A stretch of DNA of 64,000 bases from an uncultured Clostridia bacterium (GTDB taxonomy: Bacteria; Bacillota; Clostridia; Christensenellales; Borkfalkiaceae), in contig CAKQMB010000012.1 in assembly GCA_934254825.1 (NCBI GenBank), positions 13,629 to 77,628 of the forward strand, in the 5' to 3' direction. Each line of letters opens with the position of its first letter. Position 1 is the first letter of the stretch. Below are positions 28,501-37,903 of this stretch, piece after piece. Below the pieces are notes generated by a model. That model was not told the origin of the DNA and ran no database searches. It saw only the letters and a program-made list of their open reading frames with translations. A program made the translations under genes and the position numbers.

Positions 28501-28589
28501 TCTCGGGCGTAAGCGGAGCTATGGCGGGAACGTTCGCGCTGTTGATGGCGGCGGCGATCGTTATCTGTAAATTCGGTCGCAAAGAATAA
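25569..28589 (+). CDS. Cell-surface protein with carbohydrate-binding-like and Cys-rich repeats
   Basis: 1006 residues. Sec signal peptide (1 to about 33, ending VRADG). Two related beta-sandwich modules (about 35-175 and 420-560, both with YDMA.SAE.W..YN and SV...VNYxAGVGKY) flank a different one (about 230-365); linkers repeat E.VY.FGADKTA.IVY. From about 620 to 930 come eight CxxC units, several with the pattern ATC...G....YxCxxCxK. The C-terminus has a Gly/Ser/Glu linker, GGCFSG, a hydrophobic helix and KFGRKE, which fits anchoring in the membrane or wall without an LPXTG motif. Ribosome site CAGGAGG. Likely a glycan-binding surface scaffold. Confidence 0.85.
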   Translation: MKRKVTLTALFACVFALCLTAFAVTSAPQVRADGETYTLTMLNPLANGYDMAGSAETWTRYNAPVKNEDGGVTMRREEGASGPVNYAAGVGKYTVETGKTYTVKFSVKSTNVHFAFAIETPEWKTLVGAWANTGEYVDYELDYAPSKSGSGSVIFQLDGGNGDISVKDLRLYEKTQKTVTAGEAIGDLPAFTAVDGYDIGWKIDKTTVTAETVYNYGADKTAELVYTKLNKLTFEEKVRSSLTGSLEGWWSQSTGSAGITIENGVATIDFSAAGGTAYCNLTTVQGKSYAISVDYRMDDGTKTIGLYNTYSRWNPINRNITVTNEWQTYASTFVATSNNDRVTVQDGSSSATIQFRNIIITDISEKYFAGNETAIGELPEIPEKEGYIGYWAIDGEKITEETVYDFGADKTATIVYKKVNTVTLVSDSYDYDMASSAESWKHYNIPEINEEGGATLTRGADVASGTAVNYLAGVGKYSVSAGKTYVLSFGMKCDKIHMNIALDSPAWTILNSGWIENADYVNYKFVYNCNKDGQATIIFQIDAGSGNIFLKNLRFYEVIMDKTLTEDEAISGVPAIGKTAKHGYRWAWMAGETEIKNGDMLTETAVAKATEIALDPAHVISEVSALAATCDKAGYKKHYVCDTCGKYFLDAEGYEEIADIDAWKSGDGNVAATGHDLSLSKGVAATCTVDGYLDSYVCGTCGKIFADENAKYPIADIEAWKIGEGRIAAEGHRAAFVEGEAATCTSDGFKEYYQCTVCNACFEDEAATVAITDIANWKANGGKLAAKGHTPEENWTSDGEKHWHICSVCKEAITESEAAHTFDDGVITKRATCKEEGVKTFTCDVCEKTKTENIAKTDHTFDDGVITKRATCKEEGVKTYTCSVCNETKTETVAKAAHTETTEWVKDENNHWHVCSVCNEKLSEAAHGDANNDGKCDVCGAEIKGENPGESGSDKPGQSDESGKESGGSGESGNGGCFSGVSGAMAGTFALLMAAAIVICKFGRKE

Positions 28590-28644
28590 AATATCGTAAA
28601 AATAAAACAACCGGGCGGAAAGCTCGGGCAAAGCAAGAACCGAC

Positions 28645-28680
28645 GCTTCCGATTTTTCGTCAATTCGTTAAATCGGGAGC
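28645..28680 (+). terminator. Hairpin between the surface protein and the ABC transporter genes
   Basis: An 11-bp stem with one G-U pair (28645-28655 with 28670-28680) followed by GATTTTG. Weak terminator or attenuator that could lower expression of the transporter relative to the surface protein. Confidence 0.45.
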
Positions 28681-28701
28681 GATTTTGGGCAAAAGGATAA
28701 T

Positions 28702-29643
28702 ATGGCAAAGGAAAAAGAAAACGGAATTCTGCGTTTTAGCAACAAAACGATAAGGATAGGCTTTATGGTCAGCGCGCTTGCGCTTCCGACCCTGGGTTTT
28801 TTATTGTTTTTCGTTTATGTAAACGCGGATTCGATACTTATGGCGTTTCAGCGCCCCGATTATTCGACGGGAAAATTGAGAGAACTTTTTTCGCTCGATA
28901 ATTTTCAGAGGATATTCAACACGAGCGGCGGAGACTATAAAGAACTTATAGAAGCGCTCAGAAACACTCTGATATTCTTTTTCGCGGATCTGCTCATAGT
29001 TTTTCCGCTTTCTATCGTGATGAGTTATTTCTTTTTCAAGAAGATCGCGGGCTATAAAATTTTCAGATTCGTGTACTATCTTCCGACGATAATTTCATCG
29101 TCGGTTCTCGTCGTGCTGTTCAAATACGCGATAGGTCCCGGCGGCGTTGTGCATGCGTGGAAAACAAGCCACGGAATGCCGTATTCTTATCTTTTGTCCG
29201 ATTCGCCGCAGGCGATGCTCACCATTTTGTTTTACACGGTGATGTTCAGCTTCGGCGGAAACATAATAGTCATAGGCGGTTCGATGAACGGAACGAATGC
29301 CGAGGTTCTCGAAGCGGGCAGGATCGACGGTTGCGGATGGACGCGCGAACTCGTTTCGCTTATCATTCCGATGATGTGGCCGACGATTTCCACAATGCTC
29401 ATTTTAAGATGCGCGGCGGTGCTTTCGGCAAGCGGACCGATTCTCGCGTTTACGAAAGGCGCGAACGGAACGATGACCCTTTCCTATCTTCTTTACGCGC
29501 TCGTTTCGGGCGAGGGAAAAGGCAAGGATCTCTATTACGCTTCGGCGGTGGGAATTATGATGACGCTTGTCGTTTTCCCGCTCGCGATGGTGATAAAGCA
29601 TTTTGTTTACAGCGATAAAAGAGATAAAGAGGACATGTTATGA
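28702..29643 (+). CDS. Sugar ABC transporter permease (MalF/LplB-like)
   Basis: 313 residues, six predicted membrane helices, and the EAA loop EAGRIDGCGWTRELVSLIIP that docks onto the ATPase. Belongs to the binding-protein-dependent inner-membrane permeases for oligosaccharides. Overlaps the next permease by four bases (ATGA). No dedicated ATPase gene is in the window; such systems often use a shared MsmK-type ATPase encoded elsewhere. Confidence 0.93.
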   Translation: MAKEKENGILRFSNKTIRIGFMVSALALPTLGFLLFFVYVNADSILMAFQRPDYSTGKLRELFSLDNFQRIFNTSGGDYKELIEALRNTLIFFFADLLIVFPLSIVMSYFFFKKIAGYKIFRFVYYLPTIISSSVLVVLFKYAIGPGGVVHAWKTSHGMPYSYLLSDSPQAMLTILFYTVMFSFGGNIIVIGGSMNGTNAEVLEAGRIDGCGWTRELVSLIIPMMWPTISTMLILRCAAVLSASGPILAFTKGANGTMTLSYLLYALVSGEGKGKDLYYASAVGIMMTLVVFPLAMVIKHFVYSDKRDKEDML

Positions 29644-30536
29644 TCAGACTTAAAAAATTACGGGGAAACGATAAATCGACGGCGCAGAAAGTCGGTTCGG
29701 CTATCGCTTTCGTCATATTCGTTTTATACGCCGCGTTCATTCTGTTCTTCTTTGTGTTTGCTTTTCTTATCGCGATAAAACAGGATCAGAACGCGTATAT
29801 CGACGATAAAATAGCGGGAAAATTGTTTTGCTGGCCCGAAAACCCCACGCTTAAAAACTTTTTCGGCGCGTTTGAAAGCTGGAACGGAATAGTCGAGGAC
29901 GCAACTTATTTCGATATGCTTTTCAACTCGGTCTGGATCTCGATTTTAAGTCCGCTCGTCGCGGCGTTCGTCACGGCGACGGTTACTTACATTCTCGTGT
30001 TTTACAGCTCGAAACTGACGAGAGGCATATATAAACTCGGGGTTTTCATCTCGATACTTCCTATTTACGGCTCCGCGGGCGCGATGTACAAATTGCTTAC
30101 CGATATTCGCATAATCGATTCGCCGTTGATGTTTTTAACGCACGTCACGCTGTTCGGGGCAAACTTCTTCTATTATTACGCTTTTTACAAGGCGATATCG
30201 TGGCAGTACGCCGAGGCGGCGTTTATCGACGGCGCGGGGCATTGGCAGGTATATCTGAAAATAATGCTCCCCATGCTCATTCCGAGCGCGACCGCTCTTT
30301 ACGTTATGGGCGTTATAGGAATGTGGAACGATTATTCCACGATACTTCTTTACTATCCGAGTTTCCCGACGCTTTCTTACGGCGCGTATGCGTTCAGCGT
30401 CAAGTCTCAGTACAGAGGCAACACGCCCGCATATTTCGCGGGAATACTCATTTCGATTATCCCCATACTCGTCTTGTTCGGGTGCTTCCAGAACACGGTT
30501 ATGGAGAAAGTTCACATAGGCGGACTTAAAGGCTGA
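29640..30536 (+). CDS. Sugar ABC transporter permease (MalG/LplC-like)
   Basis: 298 residues with six membrane helices and the EAA loop EAAFIDGAGHWQVYLKIMLP. Second subunit of the importer heterodimer, translationally coupled to the preceding permease. The substrate-binding protein gene begins 39 bases downstream after a clear AAGGAGA ribosome site. Confidence 0.93.
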   Translation: MIRLKKLRGNDKSTAQKVGSAIAFVIFVLYAAFILFFFVFAFLIAIKQDQNAYIDDKIAGKLFCWPENPTLKNFFGAFESWNGIVEDATYFDMLFNSVWISILSPLVAAFVTATVTYILVFYSSKLTRGIYKLGVFISILPIYGSAGAMYKLLTDIRIIDSPLMFLTHVTLFGANFFYYYAFYKAISWQYAEAAFIDGAGHWQVYLKIMLPMLIPSATALYVMGVIGMWNDYSTILLYYPSFPTLSYGAYAFSVKSQYRGNTPAYFAGILISIIPILVLFGCFQNTVMEKVHIGGLKG

Positions 30537-30575
30537 GTTAAGCTTAAATATATAAACAAAAAAAGGAGAAAAAAT

Positions 30576-32174
30576 ATGAAAAATTCGATCAAAAAACTTT
30601 TTGCCGGCATTCTTGCGACGGCTTCGATCGCGTCGCTTTGCTTTGTTACGGCTTGCGGCGGCAACGGCGATAGCGGGAACGGCGGAAACGGCGGCAAAAC
30701 GCTCAAAATAGAAGCCGTCGAACTCGGTTACGGAGTTGAGTGGCTCAAAGCCATAGGCAAAGAATGGGAAAAATCCACGGGAAACAAAGTGGATATAAAA
30801 ACCAGTATCGGAACGGCGGGTAACGACGCGATAGAGAAGAAAATCGAGCAGAAAGCCGACGTGGATATCTTTATTTACAGAACGGGCGAATACGCGACGA
30901 GAGTTTACGAGGGCGAAGTTACCGTAGGCGGGCAGAAATACCCCAACGTTTTCCTCGATATCACGGACGTGTGCAATAAAGCTTTGGACGGCGAGGGCGG
31001 AGCTACGATAGACTCCAAGCTCAATGCCGATTTCAAGAACGTTTATAAAGTTGACGGCAAATACTACGGTCTTCCCTGGATAGAGGGCGCGATGGGTATT
31101 CTGAGAAACGTCGATATGTGGAACAAATTCGGCTTCACCGAAGACGACGTGCCTCTGACGACCGATCAGCTTTTCGAAGTCTGCGACGAAATAAACGCCA
31201 AAGCGGCTGTTTCTCAGAGCCTTTCTCAGGTTAAACCGTTCATTTATTCTTCGGACGACGAATATTATTCCAGCTTTATGGGCGTATGGTTTATGCAGTA
31301 CGAAACCGAAGAGAACATAAAGAATTATTTCGCGGGTAAAGCTCCCGACGGCAATTATTCGCAAAACCTTTTCTCCTATCAGGGACATAAGGAAATGCTT
31401 TCGGTCGTAGAAAAGCTCGTTAAAAAATCCAACGGTTATCAGCACCCGCAGTCGGACGGTCTCAACTTCACGGATATGCAGGGTTACTTCCTTAAAGGAC
31501 AGTCGGTATTCTGCGTGAACGGCGCATGGCTCGAAATCGAAATGGGAATGAGCTCCAACGCGAAAGTGGATTATATCAAAACTCCCGTCATAAGCGCGCT
31601 CGCAAACAGACTTTCGTTCGCGTCCGCAGCCGATAAAGACGATAAGCTCGCGGAACTCGTGAAATACGTCGACGCGAACGCAAGCGGCTACGAAGGCAAA
31701 CCCGAATGGGCAACCGAAAGCGACGTGGACGCCGTCCGCGCGGCAAGAAGTCGCAACTATACCGCTCAGGGCGCAAGCCACGCTCTCGTCGGAGCTTCTT
31801 ACTCGAAAAACACCGATCTTATAAAGAGTTTCATAGAGTATATGTATTCGGATAAGGGTATGGATTGCTATTATAAGGCGACGAACGGAGCTACGCTTCC
31901 GCTCGATCTCAGCGCAAACGGCAGTTACAGCGAGATCACCGTTTCCGATTTCCAGAAAGAAGTGAACAAAATCAAGAAGAGCGACGTCGTTATCTTCGCT
32001 TCCACCGATAAAATGTTTTCTATCGGCGGCGTGAACTTCAAGCTTTTCAACGGAGTTTCGGGATATGTGAATTCGCTTTACAAAGGCGATCTTACGGCTA
32101 ACGATATTCTTAACAAAAACAGAGACTATATGACTCAGAATTGGAGCCGTATATCCAACGCTTTGGGAATTTAA
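30576..32174 (+). CDS. Sugar ABC transporter substrate-binding lipoprotein
   Basis: 532 residues. Signal peptide with lipobox TAC (Cys about 26) and Gly/Asn linker; then a full two-lobed type-1 solute-binding protein (VELGYGVEWLKAIGKEWEKS, ADVDIFIYRTGEYATRVYE, GKYYGLPWIEGAMGILRN). Length fits the longer oligosaccharide-binding group. Partner of the two permeases just upstream. Unlike the truncated binding protein at 10918, it is complete. Confidence 0.93.
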   Translation: MKNSIKKLFAGILATASIASLCFVTACGGNGDSGNGGNGGKTLKIEAVELGYGVEWLKAIGKEWEKSTGNKVDIKTSIGTAGNDAIEKKIEQKADVDIFIYRTGEYATRVYEGEVTVGGQKYPNVFLDITDVCNKALDGEGGATIDSKLNADFKNVYKVDGKYYGLPWIEGAMGILRNVDMWNKFGFTEDDVPLTTDQLFEVCDEINAKAAVSQSLSQVKPFIYSSDDEYYSSFMGVWFMQYETEENIKNYFAGKAPDGNYSQNLFSYQGHKEMLSVVEKLVKKSNGYQHPQSDGLNFTDMQGYFLKGQSVFCVNGAWLEIEMGMSSNAKVDYIKTPVISALANRLSFASAADKDDKLAELVKYVDANASGYEGKPEWATESDVDAVRAARSRNYTAQGASHALVGASYSKNTDLIKSFIEYMYSDKGMDCYYKATNGATLPLDLSANGSYSEITVSDFQKEVNKIKKSDVVIFASTDKMFSIGGVNFKLFNGVSGYVNSLYKGDLTANDILNKNRDYMTQNWSRISNALGI

Positions 32175-32195
32175 AAACATAAAGGGAGAAAATCA

Positions 32196-34730
32196 GTGAA
32201 AAAATCGACACGCATTGCATTATGCTCGTTCGTTTCGTCGATACTTCTGCTTCAAGGCGTTTCGTGCAGCGGAAACACCGGCGAAATTTCGGTTGACTCC
32301 GGATCTCGTCCGGGGGGCGGAGACAAGACGGAAGCATATGAATTGTGGAGTACTTATTCGACGTCGAAAGTCGGGCAGAACTCCGATACGAACGGTAATT
32401 TTACGGTTAAAGACGCGAAATTGGAAGTTTCGATGATGAAAAACGAAACCGAGGGCGCGCAGCTTATCGTAACCGCAAACAAAGATATCGGTTCGTTTTC
32501 GCTTAAAGGCGGCGAACTCAAAACTTCGGACGGAAAGATTTTCCCGCTCGGAAACGTCGACATTTATCAGCAGAAATATATTAAAGTCAACAATAAAACC
32601 GACTTTAACGGAGTGTATACGATAGGCGAATACGTTCCCGATATGCTTTTGCCGATGAGCGTTGCCGAAAGTTACAAGGAAAACACCGTGAAAGCGGGCA
32701 ACAATCAGGGTATTTACGTCGAATTCGACTCGAAAGGGGTCGAGGACGGTTTGTACACGGGTTCTTTCGCGCTCGAAATCGACGGGGAAACGACGAATAT
32801 TCCCGTTTCGGTGAACGTCTGGGATATAGAGTACGACGGAAGAAGGTCTTTCAAGTCCTGTTTCGTTATGTATCAGAGTTCGCTTTTGAGAGGCGAATTC
32901 GACAATACGGACGAGATCGTCGATAATTATATCGACTTTTTCCTCGATTACAAAATCAATACCTGTCTTCATAACTTGAAGAGAAACAATTTCGACGCTT
33001 ACGGCGAGGAATGGCTTCGATCGGTGGTGAGGACGAAAGATAACCTTAACTATAACTCCGTTTATATACCTTATCAGTTCCCGCCCTCTTACGTTGCGTA
33101 CAGAGGCGGCGTACCCACGAAAGAAACGGAAGTCTGTTTGCAGTATGTGACCGCGCTTGCGAAAATCAGCACGCCCGAAAACTGTTATATCGATTACGCG
33201 TATTTTTATCCCTTCGAACTCGACGAAGCCGATATAGATACCCTTTATAACCGCGCCGCCAATGCGGAAAGAATGCTTTCGGAAGGCGGAGACGTGGATC
33301 AGATGCTTTCGCTTGCCGCAGACAGGCTCAGAGCCGACGGAGAATTCCTCGCTCTTGCCGAAACGTACGGGCAGGAATTCGTCGATCACGTTCTGGACTC
33401 CGTGCTTAAAATTCCCACGCTTTTCACCAACGTGAACTTCATGGAAGAATGGGTCGATAATTACAGCGCTTCGTTCTGCCCCTATCTCAGCGTGTTCGGA
33501 AACGGGCATATAAGCGAGCATTACGCTTCCGCGGCGAACAAAAGAGATACCGAAGTGTGGGCGTACACCTGCGTGGGTCCGACCTATCCTTATCCCACTT
33601 TCCATATCGACGACTATAATCTCGGAACGAGAATTTCGGGCTGGATGGAAAAGGCTTACGGAATAGACGGTTATCTTTATTGGGCGTCCACCAACGGACA
33701 CAAGAGCGACGAATGGTATAAATACGTCGATCAGTACGAAGACGCTACGAGATACGCGGGCGCGGACGGAGACGGTTATCTCGTTTATCCCGGTAAATAT
33801 TACGGATTGAACGGTCCGATCCCGTCGCTGAGACTTGTCGCTTACCGCGACTCGATGGACGATTACGATATGCTCTGCGTTTACGAGCGGAAGCTTGAAA
33901 GCTACTACGAAAAATACGGTCTGGGCGAACTCGATTTCAACGATTACGTCGCCGATATTTACTCTTCGCTTTTCAATTCCGCGATTTATTATACCGACGA
34001 TTCGCTTGTGGATAACGCAAGAAAAGAACTTGCGAAACGTATTCTCGCGCTTAATAACGAAGACGGAATAATGCTTTACGAACAGGGCGGTCGCGCCGAG
34101 ATCTATTCCGAAGCAAGCTCGCTTTCGATAAACGGAAAAACCTGCGTCGGAACGGCTGTCGGCGAAAACGGTTACGTCTTCGACGTCACGGGAAACCTCG
34201 GAAAGCTTACCGTTTCCACGAGTAAGTCGACCGCGGAATTCGCGCTCAGACGGTCTTCCGCGATAGAGATAAAGGACGATACCGTTACGGTAAGCGACAA
34301 CAGCTCCCGCACGGTTTCGGGCGGGGTTTTGACCGCCGTTTTAAGAGGAAAACTCTTCGGCTCGGGCATAAACGATTTGCAGACGGTGAGTTTCACTCCG
34401 TACGCGTCGGTTAAGGTTTCGGGCATAAACGGAGCCGAAAGCGTGCGCGCGGTAGCGGAAAACGCGTCCGATCGCGCCGTGAATATTTTCGTCAGATTTG
34501 TTTCGGACGGCAGAGTTTACGAACTCGGATCGACCTATCTCGAAGCGGGACAAAAGAGAAATCTCGTGTTTGCGTTTTCGGGAAAAGCTTCCGCGCTCGG
34601 CTCGGGCGAATTGCAGTTCTATATGCAGAACGTCGTTAAGGACGAACTCGGCGAGTACGGTTTGCAAGCGGATAAAACAATTAAAATTTACGAAATACGC
34701 GCGCAGTACGCAAGGGGGAGCGAAAAATGA
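32196..34730 (+). CDS. DUF4091-type glycan-associated lipoprotein
   Basis: 844 residues, GTG start with AAAGGGAGA. Lipobox near residue 25 (GVSC). The C-terminal half contains the DUF4091 hallmark region (DGDGYLVYPGKYYGLNGPIPSLRL then RDSMDDYDML), seen in putative glycoside hydrolases with a TIM-barrel fold; YLYWASTNG precedes it. N-terminal beta domains (MMKNETEGAQLIV) are typical of the family. Anchored outside the cell. Encoded between the binding protein and another large lipoprotein with a four-base overlap downstream. Substrate unknown. Confidence 0.85.
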   Translation: MKKSTRIALCSFVSSILLLQGVSCSGNTGEISVDSGSRPGGGDKTEAYELWSTYSTSKVGQNSDTNGNFTVKDAKLEVSMMKNETEGAQLIVTANKDIGSFSLKGGELKTSDGKIFPLGNVDIYQQKYIKVNNKTDFNGVYTIGEYVPDMLLPMSVAESYKENTVKAGNNQGIYVEFDSKGVEDGLYTGSFALEIDGETTNIPVSVNVWDIEYDGRRSFKSCFVMYQSSLLRGEFDNTDEIVDNYIDFFLDYKINTCLHNLKRNNFDAYGEEWLRSVVRTKDNLNYNSVYIPYQFPPSYVAYRGGVPTKETEVCLQYVTALAKISTPENCYIDYAYFYPFELDEADIDTLYNRAANAERMLSEGGDVDQMLSLAADRLRADGEFLALAETYGQEFVDHVLDSVLKIPTLFTNVNFMEEWVDNYSASFCPYLSVFGNGHISEHYASAANKRDTEVWAYTCVGPTYPYPTFHIDDYNLGTRISGWMEKAYGIDGYLYWASTNGHKSDEWYKYVDQYEDATRYAGADGDGYLVYPGKYYGLNGPIPSLRLVAYRDSMDDYDMLCVYERKLESYYEKYGLGELDFNDYVADIYSSLFNSAIYYTDDSLVDNARKELAKRILALNNEDGIMLYEQGGRAEIYSEASSLSINGKTCVGTAVGENGYVFDVTGNLGKLTVSTSKSTAEFALRRSSAIEIKDDTVTVSDNSSRTVSGGVLTAVLRGKLFGSGINDLQTVSFTPYASVKVSGINGAESVRAVAENASDRAVNIFVRFVSDGRVYELGSTYLEAGQKRNLVFAFSGKASALGSGELQFYMQNVVKDELGEYGLQADKTIKIYEIRAQYARGSEK

Positions 34731-37700
34731 GAAAGATTAAGCTTATTCTGATTTTTGTTCTTGCCGTTTGTCTGTCGGCGTGTGTTTTTGCGGCGTGCAG
34801 CGGCAATCCCGGCGGTTCTTCCTCGTCTTCGGTCGGGGATAGCGAAAGTCACGGCGAAAGCGGCTCGGAAAAACCCGATTACGCGGACGGCGAATACACT
34901 TTGCTCGATTTCGAAAGCGCCGCCGATCTTTACAGCGTGCGCCCGTATATTCCCGATATACTCGATATTTACGGAACGATTTCGGTCGTAAAGGAAGACG
35001 GTCGCGCCCGCTCGGGAAGCGGAAGCCTTAAATATGCTTACGAATCGGGGAAAAAGCCTACGCTTTTGTTTTATCCCGCGCATTCGGCTCATCCCGATAT
35101 CCCAGTCGGGAAACTGGCTTCGTTCGGCGTGAGCGTGTTCTCTTCGGCGGAAAACGCGCAGAAAATAACGCTCGGGGTCGTTTCTACCAAAGCGGTGATT
35201 TACGAGGAGACGAGAGATCTTCTCCCCGGCTGGAACGATTATGTTTTCGAACTCGATCCCGTTCTAGTCAGATTCAGAAGCGGTGAAATAAACGCGTTCG
35301 GCATAGGTTTCGAAACGGGCAGAACGCCTTGCGATTATTACCTCGACAAATGGACGGCTACGGTCGGCGAAAAAGAGCTTACCGAGGTTCAGAAAACCGC
35401 GCTTTTGTTTGCGGAAAAGGCGGGCGAACTCGAAAGCGGCGTTCCCGATACGAACACCCTTCTTTCGGCTTACGAATATTATAAAAAACTCGATAAATCG
35501 TGCCGCTCGGCGGTTTCGCAGTACTACGATAAGTACGAAAAAGCCGTCAAGAGACTTCTTGAAACCAAGAGTTGGGCTTCCGAACCGGGCGTGACCGATA
35601 TAGCTTTTCTTTCGGACGATTACGGCGTTTTACAGCTTTCCGAAACCGACGGCGTTTCTTACGAATTCGTTTCGGACGCTTTCGGCTCGGGTGCGGGCGG
35701 AACGATGTTCGTGTTCGACGGCTTTGAACAAAACGCCGTGAAAGAAGACGGAACGGAAGAGACCGCGAAAGACGCGGAAACGAAATTCGACGTCGGCATC
35801 ACGACGGCTACTATCATAACCGACAGTTACGATTACGTCGCGTTCGACGTGAGAAACGATTCGGATAAAACGTTTACGCTTCGTTTCAACGGTTCGGAAA
35901 ACGTCGTTACTGTTCCCGGAGGATTTTCGGGCGAAGTGAACGTCCCCATGACGAACATTGTGGAAACGGGCAACTCGATAACCTTTACTTTCAATTATAA
36001 AACGGGCGAAATTTCGTCGGCAAGAATTTGCGTTTCGGCAATCCGCGCGTTTACTATTCCGAGAGAGGAGATCGTTTCGGCGGCTCTTACCGAAAACGGG
36101 TACGTTGCGGAAGGCAACGCGACCGTTTCGCCCTCGGGCAAAAAATACAAGCTCGACGTCAGGGATGCGAACGCGAAAATAAAGCTCGACAAAGCGTATT
36201 CTTCGATAAACGTTTCTCAAAGCGTTCTTTTCTCCGCGGTTTCCGATAAAAACGTAAATATCGGACTTTATGACGCGGCGGGCGAGAAGATCGAAGAATT
36301 TAACGTTACGCCCACGGCAAGCGTTATTTCCCTTACGGCGGAAGAATACGGCGCGGCGGCTTATCTGAAAGCCGACGTGGCGTGCGTTCTCACCGTTTCG
36401 GATATGCTTCTTGCAAGAACGGTCGACGGCGATTATGCCGAGATAATTCTTAAAAACGATTACGTTGCGGGCGCAGACCGTATATCCACGGAAAACGCGA
36501 GAGAAGCGATATATTTCGTCAGTTCTTTCGAGAGTATGCTTTTATATAAGCAGAACTATATGAAGAACAACGACGCGGACGTTTACGCGGACATTCTCGC
36601 GCGGGCGGAAGCCGTTTCGATCACGTTCAAAGCGGCTGTCGCGAACGTCGAAAACGGCACGGCGAGCGAGGCGGAAGATAAACTCGTCCTCGATCTGTCG
36701 GCGCAGTATTCCGCGCTTAAATCCGTCGACGCGCTCGGCAGCGACGAGCTTAAAATGATAGAAAAAGCCAAAAAAGGCAGACTTCTGAAATATAAATACA
36801 CTCTTTTCGACTTCGACAATCCTATGGCTACCGCCGATTTCGGCAAGGAGACCAAGTGGTTCGATTGGAGCGGAAATATCGCTCTGGAAAATTTCGGAGG
36901 CGGTAAAAAATTGTCGATAAGCGTTCAGAAGGTTATGCCCGACGGCGACAGAAACGCGAGAAGAATTTTCGTTTCTTACGATTTTTCGGGAGCTTCTTCC
37001 GCATTGAACGGTTACGATTACGTCTCGTGGAGAATTTATAACGCCAACGCAACAGACAAAACGCTGTTCTTCGTAACTTACGGTTGGGGCAGTACCGTTT
37101 ATTCCTGTACGCTTCACGCAAATCGTTGGACCGACGTCAAGCTTACCGTAAGCGATTTCAAAAACGCGGGATATTTCGTTATTTATCCTACCGATCCGGG
37201 CGAAAAATTCTATATCGACAACGTTTACGCCTGCTCGGTGGAATACGTTCAGAATCTGATAGACTCTCTTCCCGCGGCGGACTCGGTCACGAGTGCGGAC
37301 AGAGACGTCGTAGAATCGGCAAGAGCGGAGTACGAAAAACTTTCCGCCCTCGCAAAGAAAAAGGTCGACGCGGCAAAACTCGTTGCGGCGGAGAAAAAGC
37401 TTGCGATAATTCCTTTAACGGTATTCGATATGTCGGCGGCGGGAGCGACGGATAATTTCACGCACCCGACGGATATTCCGGCATACCTCTGGAACGGGGA
37501 TTTCTCGATAAAAACCGACGCGACTTACGGCAAGGTTCTCGCCGTTCACACCACGGGTACTACCGGAACTCAACCCGTAGTATATCTCGGTTACAAACTC
37601 GGCGGAATGACGCTTTCGGAATACGATTTCGTTACGTTTAACGTTTACAATCCCAAAAAAGCAAATCTTACGTTTGCGGTCATCACAAGAGGCTGGGGTA

Positions 37701-37855
37701 AGAAATATTACGGTTGTACGCTCACAGCCGAGGGTTGGACGGAAATAATCCTTCCCGCTTCGTCGTTCGTAAGCGCAGGGTATTTGTATTTCGCCAACGT
37801 GGAGAAGAACGAAGAACTCACTTTCCTTATAACGGATATCGTCGCGCATAACTGA
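34727..37855 (+). CDS. Large lipoprotein with repeated beta-sandwich modules
   Basis: 1042 residues. Lipobox FAAC (Cys about 24) and a Ser-rich linker. A first carbohydrate-binding-like domain (about 55-210: YTLLDFESAADL, GSGSLKYAYE), a helical hinge, and then modules ending in two closely related units (about 685-840 and 890-1042) that share GY/EYDYV.W..YN, TYGWG/TRGWGKKYYGCTL and W.E/D..L....F..AGY. Coupled to the preceding DUF4091 gene by ATGA. No enzyme motif seen; a surface glycan-binding protein is the likely role. Confidence 0.82.
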   Translation: MRKIKLILIFVLAVCLSACVFAACSGNPGGSSSSSVGDSESHGESGSEKPDYADGEYTLLDFESAADLYSVRPYIPDILDIYGTISVVKEDGRARSGSGSLKYAYESGKKPTLLFYPAHSAHPDIPVGKLASFGVSVFSSAENAQKITLGVVSTKAVIYEETRDLLPGWNDYVFELDPVLVRFRSGEINAFGIGFETGRTPCDYYLDKWTATVGEKELTEVQKTALLFAEKAGELESGVPDTNTLLSAYEYYKKLDKSCRSAVSQYYDKYEKAVKRLLETKSWASEPGVTDIAFLSDDYGVLQLSETDGVSYEFVSDAFGSGAGGTMFVFDGFEQNAVKEDGTEETAKDAETKFDVGITTATIITDSYDYVAFDVRNDSDKTFTLRFNGSENVVTVPGGFSGEVNVPMTNIVETGNSITFTFNYKTGEISSARICVSAIRAFTIPREEIVSAALTENGYVAEGNATVSPSGKKYKLDVRDANAKIKLDKAYSSINVSQSVLFSAVSDKNVNIGLYDAAGEKIEEFNVTPTASVISLTAEEYGAAAYLKADVACVLTVSDMLLARTVDGDYAEIILKNDYVAGADRISTENAREAIYFVSSFESMLLYKQNYMKNNDADVYADILARAEAVSITFKAAVANVENGTASEAEDKLVLDLSAQYSALKSVDALGSDELKMIEKAKKGRLLKYKYTLFDFDNPMATADFGKETKWFDWSGNIALENFGGGKKLSISVQKVMPDGDRNARRIFVSYDFSGASSALNGYDYVSWRIYNANATDKTLFFVTYGWGSTVYSCTLHANRWTDVKLTVSDFKNAGYFVIYPTDPGEKFYIDNVYACSVEYVQNLIDSLPAADSVTSADRDVVESARAEYEKLSALAKKKVDAAKLVAAEKKLAIIPLTVFDMSAAGATDNFTHPTDIPAYLWNGDFSIKTDATYGKVLAVHTTGTTGTQPVVYLGYKLGGMTLSEYDFVTFNVYNPKKANLTFAVITRGWGKKYYGCTLTAEGWTEIILPASSFVSAGYLYFANVEKNEELTFLITDIVAHN

Positions 37856-37903
37856 AATAAGCGGGCGTGAACGGACAATAAACACACAAGCAATTACAGG
37901 CAG

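Noticed and set aside
26073..28631. Long reverse-strand frames (506 and 342 residues) opposite the surface protein
   Set aside because: Mirror frames of repetitive coding sequence; composition and lack of ribosome sites argue against genes.
30135..32180. 681-residue reverse-strand frame opposite the permease and binding-protein genes
   Set aside because: It lies fully antisense to clear ABC transporter genes, has no ribosome site, and its Arg/Phe/Val-rich composition is that of shadow frames produced by the codon bias of the real strand.
32220..33701. 493-residue reverse-strand frame opposite the DUF4091 gene
   Set aside because: Antisense shadow of a recognised family with signal peptide; no start signals or family features.
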